Source: an uncultured Alphaproteobacteria bacterium
Lineage (GTDB): Bacteria; Pseudomonadota; Alphaproteobacteria; CAAHEQ01; UBA3637
NCBI GenBank assembly: GCA_905236245.1
Contig: CAJOPC010000034.1
Location: 1-43,118, forward strand
Direction: 5' to 3'
DNA: 43,118 nt
Made by a program: the position numbers and the translations under genes. Under the pieces are notes generated by a model. The model did not search any database. It saw only the letters and a list, made by a program, of their open reading frames with translations, and was not told the DNA's origin. Shown in pieces: positions 33,412 to 43,087 of this stretch (positions are counted from its first letter, which is position 1; each line of letters starts with the position of its first letter).

Positions 33412-34215
33412 ATGTCTACAGAAAATAATATCTCATTAAACAATAGAGTTTATGCATTTCAAATGCAACTTCCCTTTGATGTGCCTTTTACCCCTGTTTC
33501 AGAACACTTTGTCTTAGCAGATACTTTGGAAAACGGTGAAAATTCTTTCAATACTTTTGCTTATTATTACCAAACTATTCAAAAAAATATGCGCAAAAAT
33601 GACCAAGGAGAATTTGTGGATATCTATGGCAATTATGTTCGCTCACTTAAAATGGACATTTTCGGCAACATACAATCTTTATTCCTTGTGGCTCCATACG
33701 GAGATTCAAAACTCATTTTACAAGGAGAACCAGGCAAGCACTTTGAAGTTCAAGGAAATTTCAACTCGAACTTATACAGATATGTTTTTGAGAACGGGCA
33801 AATTGCTCTATCGCGCAGGTTTGACGAAAATGGAATAAGTCGCAAAGAATACAAAAACGGCATTTTGGTCTCTGAATATTCCGTTCGCCATGGCCATATC
33901 TTTTCAGAAAAGAAGTGGTCTGAAGATGGCAAAACTTTGCTCCGCAAAAAAGAAAGCTTTATGGACGAAAAATTAATTGAACATGTATCAACGGAATTTG
34001 TTGATAAAAAAGGAGATCGTTATACACGAGAAGATTTACGTAAAGATGGAAGACTTTTACGTTCGACAATGTTCAAAAATCGATCCCCCGATTCAAAACA
34101 ATTGTTATGGTCTTGCGAGCATACCTTGGATGGGCACACTTATTTTTATAATAGCCAAGGCATGTTAACCAGAACTGTATATCCCAATGCTAGGGGAAAA
34201 AGAATCCTACAATAG
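33412..34215 (+). CDS. Unknown protein with MORN/YwqK-like repeats
   Basis: A 267-residue protein with no signal peptide or membrane helix. The middle and C-terminal parts consist of short beta-type repeats such as YVFENGQIALSRRFDENG, then YKNGILVSEYSVRHG and WSEDGKTLLRKKE. These resemble the repeats of MORN or YwqK-type proteins, where successive 'ENG' or 'EDGK' turns link strands. The function is not known. It is a single-gene unit with a strong promoter, between the divergent ferredoxin gene and convergent rpoD. The repeat assignment is by eye. Confidence 0.7.
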   Translation: MSTENNISLNNRVYAFQMQLPFDVPFTPVSEHFVLADTLENGENSFNTFAYYYQTIQKNMRKNDQGEFVDIYGNYVRSLKMDIFGNIQSLFLVAPYGDSKLILQGEPGKHFEVQGNFNSNLYRYVFENGQIALSRRFDENGISRKEYKNGILVSEYSVRHGHIFSEKKWSEDGKTLLRKKESFMDEKLIEHVSTEFVDKKGDRYTREDLRKDGRLLRSTMFKNRSPDSKQLLWSCEHTLDGHTYFYNSQGMLTRTVYPNARGKRILQ

Positions 34216-34298
34216 GGCCACGTCCTTACGGTTTCACGCCCACAAACACGGCAGAAATCTAATTTTGCTCTTATGATTTATCAATGTTTTTTAGAGGA

Positions 34299-36293
34299 CT
34301 AACCGTCTTCTAAGAAGCTACGCAGTTTGCGTGAACGCGTCGGATGTTTCAATTTACGCAAAGCTTTTGCTTCAATCTGACGAATACGCTCACGGGTCAC
34401 GGAAAATTGCAAACCAACTTCCTCTAATGTATGATCAGAGTTCATACCAATACCGAAACGCATACGCAAAACACGTTCTTCACGAGGTGATAAAGTAGAC
34501 AACACCGCCGTACAAGATTGACGCAAGTTGCTTTGAATTGCCGCCTCCAAAGGCTGCAAACTATTTTTGTCTGCAATAAAATCACCTAAATGGCTATCCT
34601 CTTCATCACCCACAGGTGTTTCCAAAGAAATAGGATCTTTGGCAATCTTCATCACTTTCTTAATTTTCTCCGGCGTCATATTCACACGAGGGGCCAATTC
34701 TTCCGGAGTCGGCTCATGACCAGTTTCTAATTGCATTTGACGGCTGGTCCGAACCATTTTATTGATTGTTTCAATCATATGGACCGGGATACGAATTGTT
34801 CTCGCTTGATCAGCAATAGCACGTGTAATAGATTGACGAATCCACCAAGTTGCATAAGTTGAAAATTTATTTCCGCGTTTATATTCAAACTTATCAACCG
34901 CCTTCATCAAACCAATGTTTCCTTCTTGAATCAAATCCAAGAACTGCAAATTACGATGCATATAGTGTTTAGAAATAGAAATCACCAAACGCAAGTTTGC
35001 TTCAATCATTTCTTGTTTGGCCTTTTTCATTTCTTGACGGCCCTTACGCACAACATTGACCAACTGTCTATATTGAGAAACAGGCATTTTCGTTTCCAAT
35101 AAAAGCCCCTTCATAGCCGACATAATATCTTTTGCTTCGGATAAAGATGTTGTAACAAAAGCTTTCCAATTTTTATCCTTTTTATTTTTCAATGTGTCCA
35201 ACCATTTAGGATTCAACTCACTTAAGGCGTAAACTTTCAAGAAATCATCCCGATCAATTTTATGATTGCTGGCTAAACGCAATAATTTACCCTCCAACAT
35301 CATCAATTTTTGATTCAGATCATTGATTGTATCCATAATCTCGCCCAAACGAGCCTGACTTAAATGCAAAATTTTGATCTGTTCAACCAAATCACGTTGC
35401 AAGGCAGCATACTTATCATGCGCTGCTTGGGTAATTTTTTCTTTGTAAGCTATTTGCTTGACACGAGTGACTTGTAACTTGGCAAATTTACGATAGAGCT
35501 CTTCAATTTTTTCAAATGTCTTTAAAATCGTCGGGCGCAAACTTTCTTCCATTTGATCCAAGGATAAAATATCATCATCTTCATCTACTTCCTCTGGATC
35601 TGGCTGTTCCTGAGCCTCCATTTCCTCTTCTTCAATGATATCAAGCTTCTTTTTACGACCTGGCTTTTCGACAGCTTTTGTAACAACTTCCGGTTCTGGC
35701 TTTGGAGCAACAACGGGCTCTGAAGATTTTGGCAAATCCTCCATCGCACTTTCCAAATCAATCAAATCGCGCAAAGGTAATGTGCCCTCTTCAACCTGTT
35801 GATGCCAATTTTGTAATAAGACATAGGTAGGAGCACATTCCGCCAACCCGTTCATCATCACATTAAAGCCGGCTGCGATACGTTTAGCAATTGCAACTTC
35901 TCCTTCACGAGAAAGCAAATCAACTGCACCCATTTCCTTCAAATACAAACGCACGGGATCTTTAATACCAACAGCATCCGAAGAGGTTGTCGTTTCGGCT
36001 TCACTAGCCTGTGGCAATTCTTCTTCCACAGTCTGAGCCACGCCATTTTCTGTAATTTCTTCCACATCGTCCGAACTATCCACCAAACTGATTCCCAGCT
36101 CAGTAAATGAATTGACAAGCTGCTCCCACTTTTCCTCAGTTTGATACTCCGGTGGCAAACAGCGTCGCAATTTCTCAACGACAATATAACCACGCTCATG
36201 ACCCTGCTCAATTAAGGCCTTCATTAGCGTTTTCAAATCTGCTGTATTTTCATTGTTGGTATCAGTTTTTTTATTCTTTGTAGTGGAACTCAT
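34299..36293 (-). CDS. rpoD: Primary sigma factor RpoD (sigma-70)
   Basis: The housekeeping sigma factor, 664 residues. Region 1.1 is at the N-terminus, region 1.2 at [11 protein letters not shown], then a long non-conserved insert with an acidic stretch ([21 protein letters not shown], about residues 220-245). Regions 2.1-2.4 follow ([51 protein letters not shown]), then region 3 and region 4.2 ([20 protein letters not shown]). It is the third gene of yqeY-dnaG-rpoD but also has its own promoter in the 73-bp gap after dnaG. The spacer of 9 bases after GAGGGG is slightly long. Confidence 0.97.
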   Translation of the reverse strand: MSSTTKNKKTDTNNENTADLKTLMKALIEQGHERGYIVVEKLRRCLPPEYQTEEKWEQLVNSFTELGISLVDSSDDVEEITENGVAQTVEEELPQASEAETTTSSDAVGIKDPVRLYLKEMGAVDLLSREGEVAIAKRIAAGFNVMMNGLAECAPTYVLLQNWHQQVEEGTLPLRDLIDLESAMEDLPKSSEPVVAPKPEPEVVTKAVEKPGRKKKLDIIEEEEMEAQEQPDPEEVDEDDDILSLDQMEESLRPTILKTFEKIEELYRKFAKLQVTRVKQIAYKEKITQAAHDKYAALQRDLVEQIKILHLSQARLGEIMDTINDLNQKLMMLEGKLLRLASNHKIDRDDFLKVYALSELNPKWLDTLKNKKDKNWKAFVTTSLSEAKDIMSAMKGLLLETKMPVSQYRQLVNVVRKGRQEMKKAKQEMIEANLRLVISISKHYMHRNLQFLDLIQEGNIGLMKAVDKFEYKRGNKFSTYATWWIRQSITRAIADQARTIRIPVHMIETINKMVRTSRQMQLETGHEPTPEELAPRVNMTPEKIKKVMKIAKDPISLETPVGDEEDSHLGDFIADKNSLQPLEAAIQSNLRQSCTAVLSTLSPREERVLRMRFGIGMNSDHTLEEVGLQFSVTRERIRQIEAKALRKLKHPTRSRKLRSFLEDG

Positions 36294-36308
36294 AAACGGC
36301 GACCCCTC

Positions 36309-36324
36309 TTCATTTTAAAATGAA
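36309..36324. promoter_or_regulatory. 16-bp perfect palindrome at the rpoD transcription start
   Basis: TTCATTTTAAAATGAA is a perfect inverted repeat lying just downstream of the predicted rpoD start (about 36326), ahead of the Shine-Dalgarno. It could be an operator or an mRNA hairpin. The AT-rich composition makes chance possible. Confidence 0.45.
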
Positions 36325-36332
36325 CGTTTCGT

Positions 36333-36361
36333 ATTTTACATTATTTTCAAGGAAAAGTCAA
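36333..36361 (-). promoter_or_regulatory. Internal promoter of rpoD
   Basis: TTGACT (36356-36361), 17 bp, TAAAAT (36333-36338) on the minus strand, in the gap between dnaG and rpoD. Confidence 0.7.
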
Positions 36362-36366
36362 TCAAA

Positions 36367-38091
36367 TTATTTATTTTTCATCAATTCTTTCATTTCTTCT
36401 TGCAAAGCCATCAATTCTTCTTTAATCTCGAGGCTTTCATTTTCTAAATAATCTCTTGTTTTCATGTCAATTTCGGCCTTTAACATATTCCTTTTTGCCG
36501 TTGTAATTATGGTTCGAATTTGGGCAACCACTTCCTCACTATTCAACTGCCCTTTTTTCATCGTCTGAAGAATAGGATTCAAAAGCTCTCGTTGCTCAGA
36601 AGAAAGCATATCCAACAATTGCTCACTCGTTATGGCTGATTCGTCCAACAAAATTCCTATGATTTGATCAAATAATGCCTGCAATTCCGCATTAGAAAAA
36701 TGCACATAGTGTCCCATTTCTTCAATAAAGGGAGCACTCAGCTCGGGATACATGACAATATATGCCAATAATTGAGGAGAATCCACGGGACTCAACAAAG
36801 GCACCAAGGAGGACACCACCCGTTTTTTGGATCTGCCTAAATTTTTTAACCTTTTTTGTATTTCCTTTAAATAATAATTCCGGACTTTTGCATCTTCAAT
36901 TTTATTGACGACTTCAATAGCATCTTTTTCCAATTTTGCCAAACGCTCTGGTGTATCCAAAGTACGACCATCCAACAACATTTGCCACAGGGCCCAAATA
37001 AATGGCTTTGCGCCATCAATTTCCTCTTGGAATAACTTGGTCGATTGCTTGCGTATCATATCATCTGGATCCATACCTTCCGGCAAATACGCAAATTTTA
37101 AAGATTTACCCGGTCGCAAAATAGGAAGAGCTCTGTTGAGTGCACGCACCATAGCCTTTTGACCGGCACCATCCCCATCGAAACAAATTACAGGCTCATC
37201 ACACATGCTCCATAACAATTTGATTTGATCTTCTGTAAAAGCTGTTCCTAAAGGAGCCATCGCCTGTGTAAAACCCGCTCCATGCAATGAAATGACATCA
37301 ACATTTCCTTCAACAACCAAGGCTATATTTTTCTTACGCACTGTTTCTATTGCCTGAGGTAGGCCATACAACAAATCCCCTTTATGGAACAAATCTGTTT
37401 CTGGAGAGTTTAGGTACTTAGGCTCTCCTTTATGCAACATACGGCCACTAAAACCAATCACTTGCCCGCGTCGATTCATCACAGGAAACATAATACGATC
37501 ATAAAAATAATCGTGATAACCATTTCCATCTTTGTTAGGAGCAATTAGGCCCAAGGCTTGCATATCTTTCACAGAAAATTTTTCAGCGACAAGGTGGGCC
37601 AAAAGCCCCGAACCGGCGGGGGCAAATCCCAAACGAAAGCGTTTGGCCAACTCGGAACTCATCCCACGACCGATCAAGTATTTTTTGGCCTCATTGCCGA
37701 TTGCACTGAATAAATTGGTTTGAAAATATCGACACGCGGTTTCCATGATTTTAAGCAAAACGGCTTTCTTTTCAGACTGTTCCACCATCTTAGGATCTGG
37801 TGTAGGCATTTTTAATCCTGCCATTTGCGCCAAGCTTTCAACAACCTCCATGAAAGGCATCTTTTCGGTTTCCATGACAAATTTAATCTGATCCCCATGG
37901 GCTCCGCAACCAAAACAATGATAAAACCCTTTATCATCATTTACGGTAAAAGAGGGAGTCTTTTCCTTGTGAAAAGGACACAAGCCCGTATATTCACGCC
38001 CTTTGTGTGTCAATTTGACTTTTCGCGCCACAATCGTTGAAAGGGGTAATTTTTCACGGATTTCATCTAAAAAGGCGCTTGGCACAATCAT
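36367..38091 (-). CDS. dnaG: DNA primase
   Basis: The 574-residue primase synthesises RNA primers at replication forks. It has the N-terminal CHC2 zinc-binding domain (Cys38, His41, Cys59, Cys62 in CPFH...CFGCG), the RNA polymerase-like core (YDRIMFPVMNRRGQVIGFSGR, abridged), and the TOPRIM motifs VVEGNVDVISLH and VICFDGDGAGQKA. The C-terminal helicase-binding part (about 430-574) is poorly conserved, as usual. It starts 3 bp after the yqeY stop and belongs to the macromolecular-synthesis operon. Confidence 0.96.
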   Translation of the reverse strand: MIVPSAFLDEIREKLPLSTIVARKVKLTHKGREYTGLCPFHKEKTPSFTVNDDKGFYHCFGCGAHGDQIKFVMETEKMPFMEVVESLAQMAGLKMPTPDPKMVEQSEKKAVLLKIMETACRYFQTNLFSAIGNEAKKYLIGRGMSSELAKRFRLGFAPAGSGLLAHLVAEKFSVKDMQALGLIAPNKDGNGYHDYFYDRIMFPVMNRRGQVIGFSGRMLHKGEPKYLNSPETDLFHKGDLLYGLPQAIETVRKKNIALVVEGNVDVISLHGAGFTQAMAPLGTAFTEDQIKLLWSMCDEPVICFDGDGAGQKAMVRALNRALPILRPGKSLKFAYLPEGMDPDDMIRKQSTKLFQEEIDGAKPFIWALWQMLLDGRTLDTPERLAKLEKDAIEVVNKIEDAKVRNYYLKEIQKRLKNLGRSKKRVVSSLVPLLSPVDSPQLLAYIVMYPELSAPFIEEMGHYVHFSNAELQALFDQIIGILLDESAITSEQLLDMLSSEQRELLNPILQTMKKGQLNSEEVVAQIRTIITTAKRNMLKAEIDMKTRDYLENESLEIKEELMALQEEMKELMKNK

Positions 38092-38094
38092 ATG

Positions 38095-38553
38095 TTATCC
38101 CGCTAACAATCCTTTGATAATACCTGATGCGGCACCAAAATCCATTTGACCGGCATATTTTTCGCGTAATGCCGCCATCACCTTACCCATATCTTTCATA
38201 GAACTTGCACCAACTTCGGCGATGATGGCTTTAATTGCCTCTTCCACTTCTTGTGCACTCATTTGTTTTGGCAAGAAAGCTTGGATCACATCAATTTCCG
38301 CCTGCTCATGAGCAACCAAGTCAGCTCTATTCCCCTTTTGATACATTTCAATGCTTTCTTTACGCTGTTTGATCATGCCTTGCAACAACGATAAAATTGT
38401 CGCATCATCCACACCGTCCATAACACCTTTAATTCGAGCATCAATATCTTTTTGCTTAATGGCAGCTTGAACCAACCGCAGAGTATTTACTTTTTCTGCA
38501 TCTTTATTTTTCATAGCCTCAACCAATGTATTTTTTATATCATCACGCAACAT
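38095..38553 (-). CDS. GatB/YqeY domain protein
   Basis: A 152-residue YqeY-family protein, related to the tail domain of GatB. Recognisable parts are the start LRDDIKNTLVEAMKNKD, then TLRLVQAAIKQKDIDAR and the C-terminal MKDMGKVMAALREKYAGQMDF (abridged: MKDMGKVMAALREKY). It may act on tRNA or tRNA-dependent amidation, but the role of stand-alone YqeY is unproven. It is first in yqeY-dnaG-rpoD, the usual order in many proteobacteria, with AAGGAG before the ATG. Confidence 0.92.
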   Translation of the reverse strand: MLRDDIKNTLVEAMKNKDAEKVNTLRLVQAAIKQKDIDARIKGVMDGVDDATILSLLQGMIKQRKESIEMYQKGNRADLVAHEQAEIDVIQAFLPKQMSAQEVEEAIKAIIAEVGASSMKDMGKVMAALREKYAGQMDFGAASGIIKGLLAG

Positions 38554-38578
38554 GTTTTCTCCTTTTTTTGGTACCTGT

Positions 38579-38607
38579 ATTGTACCTTTTTTTTACAAAA
38601 ATGAAAA
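38579..38607 (-). promoter_or_regulatory. Promoter of the yqeY-dnaG-rpoD operon
   Basis: TTTTCA (38602-38607), 17 bp, TACAAT (38579-38584) on the minus strand, divergent from the prepilin peptidase promoter. The -35 box is the same as the candidate at lon. Confidence 0.55.
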
Positions 38608-38615
38608 GAAAAATC

Positions 38616-38644
38616 TTGCGTTAAAACAAAATTTATAGAATAAT
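38616..38644 (+). promoter_or_regulatory. Promoter of the prepilin peptidase gene
   Basis: TTGCGT (38616-38621), 17 bp, AATAAT (38639-38644), followed by AAGGAG before GTG 38666. Confidence 0.55.
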
Positions 38645-38665
38645 ATCACCACAAGGAGTTTTTAG

Positions 38666-39349
38666 GTGTTTTTAATATACAGTTTTATTGCAGGTTTCTT
38701 TATACCACTCATTGCGGTTCGTTTAGGCAAGATATTACCGGCACCTACGGGCACCATTTTGATGCAAATTTGGCATTTGCCACGTTTTCCCAAAATTCAC
38801 AATCCAATTTTAACCGCCCAACTTAAACGAAAATGGGGTAAATTGTTCTGCGCTACATTTGGCTATGGCCTCGCATACAGTTTATTAGTGTATTATAGCG
38901 CAAATTTTTTACCAACCATCATGTTTCCTTATGTCTGTGCATTTATGTGGTTAGTATTGACGCTTATAGCAACAGACTTTTGCTGCATGCTACTTCCAGA
39001 TTGTTTTACTATTCCATTATTGATCCTTGCTTTTTTATTCTCCGTTGAAACAAAAATAATTCCTCCTCTACACTGCCTGTATGGAGCTATTTTTTCCTAT
39101 ATTCTCATTACCTTATCCACGTTTGTTTTAAGTTTCTTTCGTCGGGACTTTTTCGGCGGAGGGGACAGCAAAATGATTATTGCTATTGGCGCATGGCTTG
39201 GTATTCAAGGATTGAATTATACTCTGCTTTTATCCTTTTTATTATTTGTAATTTATGCCCTATTAAAACGGCAAAAAACGGGGCCTTACGGGCCGGCATT
39301 GGGATGTGCTGCGATCATAACTTTTCTAATTATTTACAACAATCTTTAA
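38666..39349 (+). CDS. A24 prepilin peptidase
   Basis: A 227-residue inner-membrane aspartic peptidase that cleaves type IV prepilin-like leaders. It has about six hydrophobic helices. The two catalytic aspartates are Asp104 in ATDFCCMLLPD and Asp167 in the family motif FFGGGDSK. The N-terminal part has no CxxC zinc motif and no clear methyltransferase domain, so it may be a peptidase-only member as in CpaA/TadV, though it is longer than those. The start is GTG with AAGGAG 7 bases upstream. No pilin gene is in the window. Confidence 0.88.
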   Translation: MFLIYSFIAGFFIPLIAVRLGKILPAPTGTILMQIWHLPRFPKIHNPILTAQLKRKWGKLFCATFGYGLAYSLLVYYSANFLPTIMFPYVCAFMWLVLTLIATDFCCMLLPDCFTIPLLILAFLFSVETKIIPPLHCLYGAIFSYILITLSTFVLSFFRRDFFGGGDSKMIIAIGAWLGIQGLNYTLLLSFLLFVIYALLKRQKTGPYGPALGCAAIITFLIIYNNL

Positions 39350-39366
39350 TTTTACAAAAATAATAC

Positions 39367-39395
39367 TAGACAACTTATTAAAAAAAAGTTATAAT
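39367..39395 (+). promoter_or_regulatory. Promoter of rodZ
   Basis: TAGACA (39367-39372), 17 bp, TATAAT (39390-39395). The predicted start is at about 39402, just before the ATG at 39405. Confidence 0.7.
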
Positions 39396-39425
39396 TCGTC
39401 CCATATGAAAAGAAAGGTGATTACA

Positions 39426-40343
39426 ATGCCAAGAAGAAAAAAAGAAAACCTTGTTCATTTTGATATTGATACATTGTCTAAACAGACAAGTTCTAAGGAT
39501 GCTGCTCAACCTGCTTCTTTAGGGCAAGCACTTCGTGCAAAAAGAGAAAAAAAGAAACTCACTCTCGAGGAAGTAGCTAAAAAGCTTTGTATCAAAGAAG
39601 TATACTTGCATGCATTGGAAGATGGCCATTACTATGCTTTTCCGAATCGGGTTTATGGCATTGGTTTTTTACGCAGCTATTCCAAATTCTTGGGCTTGGA
39701 CGCAGATATGATGGTTGCACAATTTCATGCAGAAACTTCCGACCTTAAAGAAGCTCCATTGGATATGCCTGTTATCGAAAAACATTTGGCTTTGCCTTCA
39801 AAAAAATTTTTGGGACTTATGTTCGGAGTCATGGTTATTTTCTTAATTATATGGTTTGCTATTGCTTTCTGGCTCAACACAGATATCTTTGAAAAAGTTT
39901 CTATGCCGCAACCTGTTGAGGAGGTTCCTCAACAAACAGAGGTTTTAGCACCGGAGACAGAAGAACAAGTACCAGCCATCGTAGATGAGGCAACTCCCGT
40001 TCCTGAAGAGGTTCAATCAGTTGTTCAACCTGAACCTGCCCCAGCCGCACCGCAAGCGCCTGCACCCGTTCCTGAAAAAGAAATTGATGCTGCTGTTTTC
40101 CAAGCAAAAGCCGCTTTCGTTGCCCAAAAAGATGTTTGGGTTCGCTTGTATAATACAGAAACAAAGAAGGTTATTTTAGAAAAAGTTTTAAAGAAAAATT
40201 ATTCCTTTATACCTGAGTCGGATTTAAAGGTTTTGGAAGTCACAACAGGTCGTGGCAATTTGCTAGACCTTTATAAAAATGGCCAAAAAGTTAAAACTTT
40301 TGGACAGGAAAAGAATCGTTCTCTGGCTGAATTCGCTGATTAG
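39426..40343 (+). CDS. rodZ: RodZ-like cytoskeletal/cell-shape protein
   Basis: A 305-residue protein with an N-terminal Cro/C1-type helix-turn-helix (SLGQALRAKREKKKLTLEEVAKKL region, about 33-95, with YGIGFLRSYSKFLGLD), one membrane helix (about residues 133-155, LGLMFGVMVIFLIIWFAIAFWL), a Pro/Glu/Ala-rich periplasmic linker, and a C-terminal DUF4115-like beta domain (VWVRLYNTETKKVILEKVLK...). This is the RodZ architecture; RodZ links MreB to the wall machinery. ATG 39426 is preferred because GAAAGGTG lies 8 bases upstream. ATG 39405, two bases from the predicted transcription start, is the alternative and adds 7 residues. Confidence 0.88.
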   Translation: MPRRKKENLVHFDIDTLSKQTSSKDAAQPASLGQALRAKREKKKLTLEEVAKKLCIKEVYLHALEDGHYYAFPNRVYGIGFLRSYSKFLGLDADMMVAQFHAETSDLKEAPLDMPVIEKHLALPSKKFLGLMFGVMVIFLIIWFAIAFWLNTDIFEKVSMPQPVEEVPQQTEVLAPETEEQVPAIVDEATPVPEEVQSVVQPEPAPAAPQAPAPVPEKEIDAAVFQAKAAFVAQKDVWVRLYNTETKKVILEKVLKKNYSFIPESDLKVLEVTTGRGNLLDLYKNGQKVKTFGQEKNRSLAEFAD

Positions 40344-40401
40344 CATCACATTTTTGCATATATTTTGATTCACTTAAACATTTTAAGGAAGGGATTTTCA
40401 T

Positions 40402-41466
40402 ATGGATTATCAGGAAAAATTAAAAACTATTTTGGATCGAGCAGATGAATTGACAAAGCTGCTTACAACAGAAATGGATACACAAAAAATCATTCAACTT
40501 TCAAAAGAGTTAAAATCTTTGGAAGATGTCGTCCGTGTTGGAAAAGAATATCTTGCCGCTTGTAAAGGATTAGTGGACGACGAACAAATGATGAATGATA
40601 ACTCTTTGGACGCCGAGATGAAACAAATGGCAACAGATGAGTATTATGAATTAAAAGAAAAGATACCAGATTTGGAAAAACAAATTCAAATATTGTTGAT
40701 TCCAAAAGATGAAACGGACGACCGCAACGTTATTTTGGAAGTTCGCGCCGGAACAGGCGGAGAAGAGGCAGCCCTTTTTGCTGAAGAATTATTCCGCATG
40801 TATGAACACTATGCCATGAAACAAGGGTGGCGTTTTGAAACGCTATCTTTAAATGCGACAGGGCTTGGCGGATACAAAGAAGCAGTTGCTCAAATCACTG
40901 GAGACGGCGCCTTTGGTCGATTAAAGTTTGAATCAGGCGTACATCGTGTTCAACGCGTTCCAGAAACAGAATCCAGCGGTCGTGTGCATACCTCCGCAGC
41001 TACTGTTGCCGTTTTACCGGAAGCTCAAGAAGTCGATGTTCAAATCAATCCGGATGATTTGGAAATTACCACATGCCGCGCCAGTGGTGCCGGTGGTCAG
41101 CACGTGAATAAAACAGATTCAGCAATTCGTATCGTTCATAAGCCAACAGGCATTGCTGTGGAGTGCCAGGAAGAGCGCTCACAATTTAAGAATAAAGACA
41201 AAGCTATGATGCGTTTACGCACCCTGCTCTATGATATGGAAAGGCAAAAGTTGGATGCCGAGCGTGCTTCCAATCGTAAAAGCCAAGTTGGCAGTGGCGA
41301 TCGTTCCGAACGAATTCGGACTTATAACTTTCCACAAGGGCGCGTTACGGATCATCGAATCAACAAAACGTCCTATCAACTTCCAACCTTTATGGAAGGT
41401 GATTTAGACGAATTCATTGATGCCTTGATAACCGAAGAACAAATGGCAAAATTGGCTGAAATATAA
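40402..41466 (+). CDS. prfA: Peptide chain release factor 1
   Basis: Release factor 1 terminates translation at UAA and UAG. The 354-residue protein has the codon-recognition motif PET (187-189, the PxT of RF1, which separates it from RF2's SPF) and the catalytic GGQ (231-233) in [19 protein letters not shown]. The preceding [14 protein letters not shown] block is also diagnostic. AAGGAAGGG lies 8 bases before the ATG. Its stop overlaps the prmC start, the usual pairing since PrmC methylates the GGQ glutamine. Confidence 0.97.
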   Translation: MDYQEKLKTILDRADELTKLLTTEMDTQKIIQLSKELKSLEDVVRVGKEYLAACKGLVDDEQMMNDNSLDAEMKQMATDEYYELKEKIPDLEKQIQILLIPKDETDDRNVILEVRAGTGGEEAALFAEELFRMYEHYAMKQGWRFETLSLNATGLGGYKEAVAQITGDGAFGRLKFESGVHRVQRVPETESSGRVHTSAATVAVLPEAQEVDVQINPDDLEITTCRASGAGGQHVNKTDSAIRIVHKPTGIAVECQEERSQFKNKDKAMMRLRTLLYDMERQKLDAERASNRKSQVGSGDRSERIRTYNFPQGRVTDHRINKTSYQLPTFMEGDLDEFIDALITEEQMAKLAEI

Positions 41467-42182
41467 TGAACGAAATATCTTTGTTTGACAAAAGGTTATT
41501 ACAAGAAGCTTCTTCCTCGGACGAAGAATTTAGTTCGTTTGTGAAACGGCGTTTGGCGGGCGAACCCGTTGCCAAAATTATCGGCAAAAAAGGATTTTGG
41601 AAAGGCGATTTTATTGTTTCAAAAGATGTCCTTGATCCTCGGCCAGATTCCGAAACTTTGATTGAGGCTGTGCTGGGAAAATTCTCTGACAAAGAAGAAA
41701 CTTTGCGCATCTTAGATTTAGGAACCGGCAGCGGTTGCTTAATACTTTCCCTATTGGGCGAATACAAATCTGCAGCGGGCGTTGGTATAGATATTTCCGA
41801 AAAAGCCATTGAAATTGCCAAGAAAAATGCCCACACAGAACGCGTTCAATTCATCCAACACGATATGACAAAAGATTTATCGGACTTAGGCAAATTCGAT
41901 ATTATGATTTCCAATCCGCCATACATTCCAACGGCTGAAATTCAAACATTAGATAAAGATGTGAAAGATTACGATCCCTTGATTGCTTTGAATGGGGGCA
42001 CGGACGGACTTGATTTTTATCGTGCATTGGCCAAACAACATTTGGCCCCGCACCTATTTATAGAAATTGGTAAAGATCAAGAAAAACAAATCATCCCTCT
42101 ATTTGAAACAGAGGGATGGCAATTTGTCCAATCATGGAAAGACTTAGGCGGCATTACCCGCGTATTATATTTTAAAGATTAA
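41466..42182 (+). CDS. prmC: Release factor glutamine methyltransferase PrmC
   Basis: The SAM-dependent enzyme methylates the GGQ glutamine of release factors. It has the SAM-binding motif ILDLGTGSGCLILSL (DLGTGSG at 84-90) and the catalytic NPPYIP (from Asn150). At 238 residues it is about 40 residues shorter than E. coli PrmC; the loss is in the N-terminal helical domain (only about 35 residues precede AKIIGKKGFW), so release-factor binding may be reduced. The start overlaps the prfA stop (TAATG). The stop overlaps that of the convergent ddh gene in a TTAA sequence. Confidence 0.93.
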   Translation: MNEISLFDKRLLQEASSSDEEFSSFVKRRLAGEPVAKIIGKKGFWKGDFIVSKDVLDPRPDSETLIEAVLGKFSDKEETLRILDLGTGSGCLILSLLGEYKSAAGVGIDISEKAIEIAKKNAHTERVQFIQHDMTKDLSDLGKFDIMISNPPYIPTAEIQTLDKDVKDYDPLIALNGGTDGLDFYRALAKQHLAPHLFIEIGKDQEKQIIPLFETEGWQFVQSWKDLGGITRVLYFKD

Positions 42183-43087
42183 TATCCTTCCAATTTATCA
42201 TCTGCCGTTACGCCAGGCAAACAATCAATCAATGGTCGCTCAATCAAGGTATAAGCACCATAATCTGCCCGTTCTTTTGCACGGATACATGCCCGCACAC
42301 AAGATACCATCACATTGGCCGTAAACTCGGGATTTTCCCCGGATACATTATACAATTGATGCACTTCCATAGAAGTCCGTTCCACTTCTCCCTCGTGATG
42401 TAATGTATTGTATTTATTGATATCTTTTACGAATAAAACTTCCGTTGGGGCATCCACGAAATACGGGTCTTTCTTAATTGCTTTTTCAACAGCTTCCGCC
42501 TTTGCGCCGTCAGCTAACTCTACATAAACACGCCGCTTATGTTTGCCACGGCCGTTTGCCAAAGTTAAAGCAACCGCATCCGCTACACCTTCAATGGCTT
42601 TCACCGCGACAGTATGTCCCATACTGCGGCCACCCTTTTCACCACCGAATGTGGTTGTTGTCTGGCCTGTGATTGCCACAATCTTCATCAAAGCACGCAC
42701 AACGGAATCGGTACCCGGATCCCATCCACAACCGATCATTGATACTACGTTATGTGCTTTTGCATCTAAATCGGCGGCTTTACGCAAAGCAGGAATATTT
42801 TGGTGTTCATCATAACTATCCACCGTGCAAATACCCATCTTTTGATACATTTTCATCTTTTCGGGTACTTCGCGAGATGGCACACATAAAAGCGCTACAT
42901 CCACATGATCCAGCTCGGAAATATCGGAAACAACCGTTGTATGTTTTAACTCTTCACGATTTTTCAACAAACTTGCCGGCCGACGCACAACGCCCGCCAA
43001 CGCAATATCTTTACACTCCTCAATAGCACGTTTACATCCGCGCCCCACATTTCCCCAACCTATAATTGCTACATTTATTCTTTGCAT
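42179..43087 (-). CDS. ddh: meso-diaminopimelate D-dehydrogenase
   Basis: The NADPH-dependent enzyme converts tetrahydrodipicolinate and ammonia directly to meso-diaminopimelate for lysine and peptidoglycan, bypassing the four-step succinylase route. The 302-residue protein has an N-terminal Rossmann fold (INVAIIGWGNVGRGC), CVPSREVPEK, the DSYDEH region, MIGCGWDPGTDSVVR and FGGEKGGRSMGHTVAVK, a pattern typical of this family. AGGAG precedes ATG 43087 and TATAAT (43112-43117) lies at the window edge. In alphaproteobacteria the enzyme is uncommon, so transfer is possible. Assignment is by recall of these blocks. Confidence 0.9.
   Translation of the reverse strand: MQRINVAIIGWGNVGRGCKRAIEECKDIALAGVVRRPASLLKNREELKHTTVVSDISELDHVDVALLCVPSREVPEKMKMYQKMGICTVDSYDEHQNIPALRKAADLDAKAHNVVSMIGCGWDPGTDSVVRALMKIVAITGQTTTTFGGEKGGRSMGHTVAVKAIEGVADAVALTLANGRGKHKRRVYVELADGAKAEAVEKAIKKDPYFVDAPTEVLFVKDINKYNTLHHEGEVERTSMEVHQLYNVSGENPEFTANVMVSCVRACIRAKERADYGAYTLIERPLIDCLPGVTADDKLEGY

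Noticed and set aside
34216-34298. Possible structured RNA between the 267-residue gene and rpoD, with GGGC/GCCC arms and an inner CC-GTAA-GG tetraloop on the minus strand
   Set aside because: Pairing is interrupted and there is no T-run or promoter; I could not match it to any known motif.
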